Translations under genes and position numbers: made by a program | Assembly (NCBI GenBank): GCA_023392135.1 | Contig: JAEVZQ010000232.1 | Coordinates: 1-8,556 of the forward strand | Source of the DNA: Pseudomonadota bacterium | GTDB taxonomy: Bacteria > Pseudomonadota > Alphaproteobacteria > Rhizobiales > Hyphomicrobiaceae | Direction: 5' to 3' | DNA: 8,556 bases | Shown: positions 6,503-8,556 of the stretch, piece by piece | Layout of the letters: every line of letters begins with the position of its first letter | Numbering within the stretch: position 1 is the stretch's first letter | The notes under the pieces: generated by a model | Database searches by the model: none | Seen by the model: only the letters and a program-made list of their open reading frames with translations | Told to the model about the DNA's origin: nothing

Positions 6503-7150
6503 ATGCATTTTCATCCTGACGAGAAAATCGCGCTTTTCATCGATGGCGCAAACCTTTATGCGACCGCCAAAGCATTGGGTTTCGACATTGACTACAAGCG
6601 TCTCTTGGCTCTGTTCCGCAAGCAGGGGCGGCTGATCAGAGCGCTGTACTACACGGCATTGGCCGAGGACCAGGAGTATTCGTCGATTCGGCCGCTGATC
6701 GACTGGCTGGACTACAATGGCTACACGATGGTGACCAAGCCGACCAAGGAGTTCACCGACTCCATGGGACGACGTAAGATCAAGGGCAACATGGACATCG
6801 AGTTGACGGTCGATGCCATGCGTCTGTCGCGGTCGGTCGACCACATCGTCCTGTTCTCTGGTGACGGTGACTTCAAGTCCCTCGTCGCCGCTCTCCAGCA
6901 AGAGGGCCGGCGCGTCAGCGTCATCTCTACACTACAGACGCAGCCACCCATGGTTGCAGACGAGCTCAGGCGCCAAGCCGACCAGTTCGTCGACATCGCG
7001 GACCTGGAGCAATTCATCTGCCGCGATCCAGCCACCCGGCCGATTCGCAATGGCGATCGCGCCTACACCGGCCGGCGGGATGGCTATCAGCGTTCGGCAG
7101 CGGAGCCTGTTCCGTTCCAGGATCAGGATGACCTGTCCGAGGAAGTCTGA
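6503..7150 (+). CDS. NYN domain (LabA/DUF88 family) protein, putative ribonuclease
   Basis: NYN domains have a PIN-like fold and are predicted, and in some relatives shown, to be metal-dependent ribonucleases. The target here is unknown. The domain fills about residues 8-165 of 215. It has KIALFIDGANLY at 8-19 with Asp14 and Asn17, KGNMDIELTVDAM at 94-106 with Asp98 and Asp104, and VLFSGDGDFKSLV at 116-128 with Asp121 and Asp123. The acidic metal-site residues of the family therefore all appear present. RRVSVIS and the Phe-Val-Asp-Ile stretch near 162-165 complete the fold. The last 45-50 residues are charged, low complexity and probably disordered. No signal peptide or membrane segment is visible, so it is cytoplasmic. 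It is followed after 5 nt by a DNA glycosylase gene and diverges from folK. Specific function is not inferable. Confidence 0.9.
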   Translation: MHFHPDEKIALFIDGANLYATAKALGFDIDYKRLLALFRKQGRLIRALYYTALAEDQEYSSIRPLIDWLDYNGYTMVTKPTKEFTDSMGRRKIKGNMDIELTVDAMRLSRSVDHIVLFSGDGDFKSLVAALQQEGRRVSVISTLQTQPPMVADELRRQADQFVDIADLEQFICRDPATRPIRNGDRAYTGRRDGYQRSAAEPVPFQDQDDLSEEV

Positions 7151-7155
7151 GGCCT

Positions 7156-7878
7156 ATGCACGGCTTACCGGCTTCGGCAGCGGCTGAGCTCAGCTCCGCT
7201 GCTGCCGAGCCAGGCCGGGATTGCCCACTTTGTCCACGACTGGTGGCCTATCGGCTCACCAATCGCGCGGCGGAGCCCGGCTGGCACAACGCCCCGGTCC
7301 ACTCGTTCGGCGACCCTGCGGCGCGGCTCTTGATCGTGGGCCTGGCGCCGGGGCTGCGTGGCGCGAACAGAACGGGGCGGCCCTTCACGGGCGACTTCGC
7401 AGGTAACCTCCTCTACGAGACGCTGCTCGACTTCGGCTTTGCGACCGGTCACTACGGCGCCGATCCCAGCGACGGCCTGCAGCTCACTGGCTGCATGATC
7501 ACGAATGCCGTCAGGTGTGTGCCGCCGCAGAACAAGCCCCTGCCTGTCGAAGTCAAGACCTGCCGGCGATTCCTGAGCGCTCGAATCGCACAGCTCAACC
7601 GGCTGACGGCCATCATGGCCCTCGGCCGCATCGCGCACGAGAGCGTACTGACAGCACTCGACGCGCGAAAAAGCGCCTTCCCCTTCGCACACGGCGCGCA
7701 GCACGCAGTCCAGCCGGGCCTCATGCTCTTCGACAGCTATCATTGCTCTCGCTACAACACGAACACGGGCAAGCTGACGCCGGAGATGTTCAGGGCGGTC
7801 GTTCAGGCGATCAGGGACCACCTCGGCCCTCGCCAGGCAGTGTCGGCACTGCCTCCGGCCCGGGAACCGCGGGCGTAG
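7156..7878 (+). CDS. Family 5 (UDGb-type) iron-sulfur uracil-DNA glycosylase
   Basis: This enzyme is predicted to remove uracil and related deaminated bases from DNA, starting base-excision repair. Four cysteines suited to a 4Fe-4S cluster are Cys23 and Cys26 (DCPLC), Cys121 (NAVRC) and Cys136 (KTC). Motif A is GLAPGLRGANRTGRPFTGDF at 62-81. It lacks the polar catalytic Asp/Asn of families 1 and 4 at the usual place, as expected in family 5. NAVRCVPPQNKP lies at 117-128. Motif B is YHCSRYNTNTGKLT at 195-208 with His196. The length of 240 residues is normal, with short variable ends. The ATG lies 5 nt after the NYN stop, and GAGG overlapping that stop can serve as ribosome binding site, so the two are probably cotranslated. 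Family 4 is the main alternative, but the motifs fit family 5 better. Confidence 0.9.
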   Translation: MHGLPASAAAELSSAAAEPGRDCPLCPRLVAYRLTNRAAEPGWHNAPVHSFGDPAARLLIVGLAPGLRGANRTGRPFTGDFAGNLLYETLLDFGFATGHYGADPSDGLQLTGCMITNAVRCVPPQNKPLPVEVKTCRRFLSARIAQLNRLTAIMALGRIAHESVLTALDARKSAFPFAHGAQHAVQPGLMLFDSYHCSRYNTNTGKLTPEMFRAVVQAIRDHLGPRQAVSALPPAREPRA

Positions 7879-7920
7879 ATATTCGATTACGGAAAAGCCT
7901 AGCGAGCGTTACCTTGCGCC

Positions 7921-7949
7921 GGATCAATGGCGTGATCCACGCCGCGTGG
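7921..7949. repeat. Two overlapping short inverted repeats
   Basis: GGATCA (7921-7926) pairs with TGATCC (7933-7938) around ATGGCG, and CCACG (7937-7941) pairs with CGTGG (7945-7949) around CCG. The two stems share two bases, so they could compete in RNA. They lie in the 105-nt gap after the glycosylase stop and before the DUF3775-like gene. There is no T-run after either, so a terminator is not supported; an operator or leader structure is possible. Confidence 0.35.
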
Positions 7950-7986
7950 CAGGCTCAGATGCGGAAAACACGCACAAGGTGTCGTG

Positions 7987-8388
7987 ATGCTCGAGATTGC
8001 GCCGGAAAAGGTTGCCCACATCATCATCAAGGCTCGTGAATACGACACGAAGGTCGATGTTCACATTCCGGACGAAGGCAGCGGGTCGGAAGGTGAGCCC
8101 GACGATGTCCTGGAGTCCATGCCGGACGACACCTCACGGCCCGAGCTGGTCAGCTTCATCGAATCCCTCAACGAGGACGAGCAGGCGCACCTCGTGGCCT
8201 TGACCTGGGTCGGACGCGGCACTTTCGAGCCGGAAGAGTTCGACGAAGCCGTTGCGACGGCACGGCAGGAGAAGATCAACTCGACCTCCGAGTACCTGCT
8301 CGGCATTCCGTTGCTTGCAGACTACCTGGCGGAAGGCCTCGAGAAGCTCGGCTTTCCCGTGGAGGATATCGAGAGCGAGATCCTCTAA
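7987..8388 (+). CDS. DUF3775-like small acidic protein
   Basis: The product is a 133-residue protein of unknown function. It opens MLEIAPEKVAHIIIKAREYDTKV, then has an acidic low-complexity linker at about 25-48. The conserved-looking block ELVSFIESLNEDEQAHLVALTWVGRGTFEPEEFDEAV lies at about 51-87, followed by TSEYLLGIPLLADYLAEGLEKLGF at about 98-121. The pattern, length and ending resemble DUF3775 proteins, which I know mainly from alphaproteobacteria. The assignment is from memory of the family pattern. The protein is strongly acidic, mostly helical by composition, and has no signal peptide or membrane segment. A GTG at 7984 is also possible, but the ATG at 7987 is better placed, 5 nt after AAGGTG. 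It is on the same strand as the glycosylase, 108 nt downstream, so it may have its own promoter. Confidence 0.8.
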   Translation: MLEIAPEKVAHIIIKAREYDTKVDVHIPDEGSGSEGEPDDVLESMPDDTSRPELVSFIESLNEDEQAHLVALTWVGRGTFEPEEFDEAVATARQEKINSTSEYLLGIPLLADYLAEGLEKLGFPVEDIESEIL

Positions 8389-8414
8389 ATGCGATGGCTG
8401 AGAAATTCACCACA

Positions 8415-8556
8415 CTAGCGGGCCGCTGGCGGCAGCTCGGATCGGAGGCGTGATTCTTCCTCATAGGTGACGGTCGCGGTGATGTACGCCAGGACCTCCC
8501 GCGCATGCGTGTTTGGCGGATGCACCGGATAGAATACCTGATCGATACGGCCATCC
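8415..8556 (-). CDS. C-terminal fragment of an unrecognised protein (5' end outside window)
   Basis: The minus-strand frame entering at the right edge is open for 46 codons and ends in TAG at 8417-8415. It begins DGRIDQVFYPVHPPNT and ends with a Pro/Ala/Arg tail. The composition (YPVHPP, LAYITATVTYEEESRL) and third-position G+C look like a real protein end, whereas the other five frames here are interrupted or short. I do not recognise the family. The gene converges on the DUF3775-like gene with only 26 bases between the two stop codons, and no clear terminator is visible there. Confidence 0.55.
   Translation of the reverse strand, partial: DGRIDQVFYPVHPPNTHAREVLAYITATVTYEEESRLRSELPPAAR

Noticed and set aside
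8362..8385. Imperfect inverted repeat at the 3' end of the DUF3775-like gene (9-bp arms, one mismatch, 6-nt loop)
   Set aside because: It lies wholly inside codons for a repetitive Glu-Asp-Ile-Glu-Ser-Glu-Ile stretch and is not followed by a T-run, so a terminator role is not supported.
1..8556. Mobile elements, CRISPR arrays, tRNA or rRNA genes, toxin-antitoxin or defence modules
   Set aside because: I searched by eye for repeats, integrase or transposase motifs and tRNA-like cloverleaves and saw none; the NYN protein alone is not evidence for a toxin or defence system.

Overview
The window (about 63-65% G+C by eye) is chromosomal housekeeping DNA, most likely from an alphaproteobacterium, probably Hyphomicrobiales/Rhizobiales-like. 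The reasons are the alphaproteobacterial style of RNase III, omega and Rsh, the gene order rpoZ-rsh-pdxJ-acpS-lepB-rnc, and a DUF3775-type gene, a family I know mainly from alphaproteobacteria. Genus cannot be fixed from the sequence.

Left and centre (1-6284) hold a seven-gene cluster read entirely on the minus strand. In transcription order it is folK (folate), rpoZ (omega subunit of RNA polymerase), rsh (bifunctional (p)ppGpp synthetase/hydrolase), pdxJ (vitamin B6), acpS (acyl-carrier-protein activation), lepB (signal peptidase I) and rnc (RNase III, cut by the left edge close to its C-terminus). Gaps are 6-121 nt, so the cluster is probably one or a few overlapping operons. Possible breakpoints are the 103-nt rsh-pdxJ gap, which contains two compact hairpins, and the 121-nt acpS-lepB gap, which contains a weak promoter-like match. 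One functional link is visible: rpoZ keeps the Met-Ala-Arg N-terminus that forms part of a ppGpp-binding site on RNA polymerase, and it lies directly upstream of the enzyme that makes and degrades ppGpp.

A 218-bp, relatively A+T-rich divergent intergenic region (6285-6502) separates this cluster from plus-strand genes. These are a LabA/DUF88-type NYN-domain protein, a family 5 (UDGb-type) iron-sulfur uracil-DNA glycosylase starting 5 nt after it, and, after a 108-nt gap, a small acidic DUF3775-like protein. At the right edge the C-terminal 46 codons of an unrecognised minus-strand gene converge on the DUF3775-like gene.

I saw no tRNA, rRNA, CRISPR array, insertion sequence or phage remnant, and no stretch above 300 bases lacks a gene. 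I found no convincing novel multi-gene system. The least explained parts are the NYN/glycosylase pair, the DUF3775-like protein and the truncated right-edge gene.
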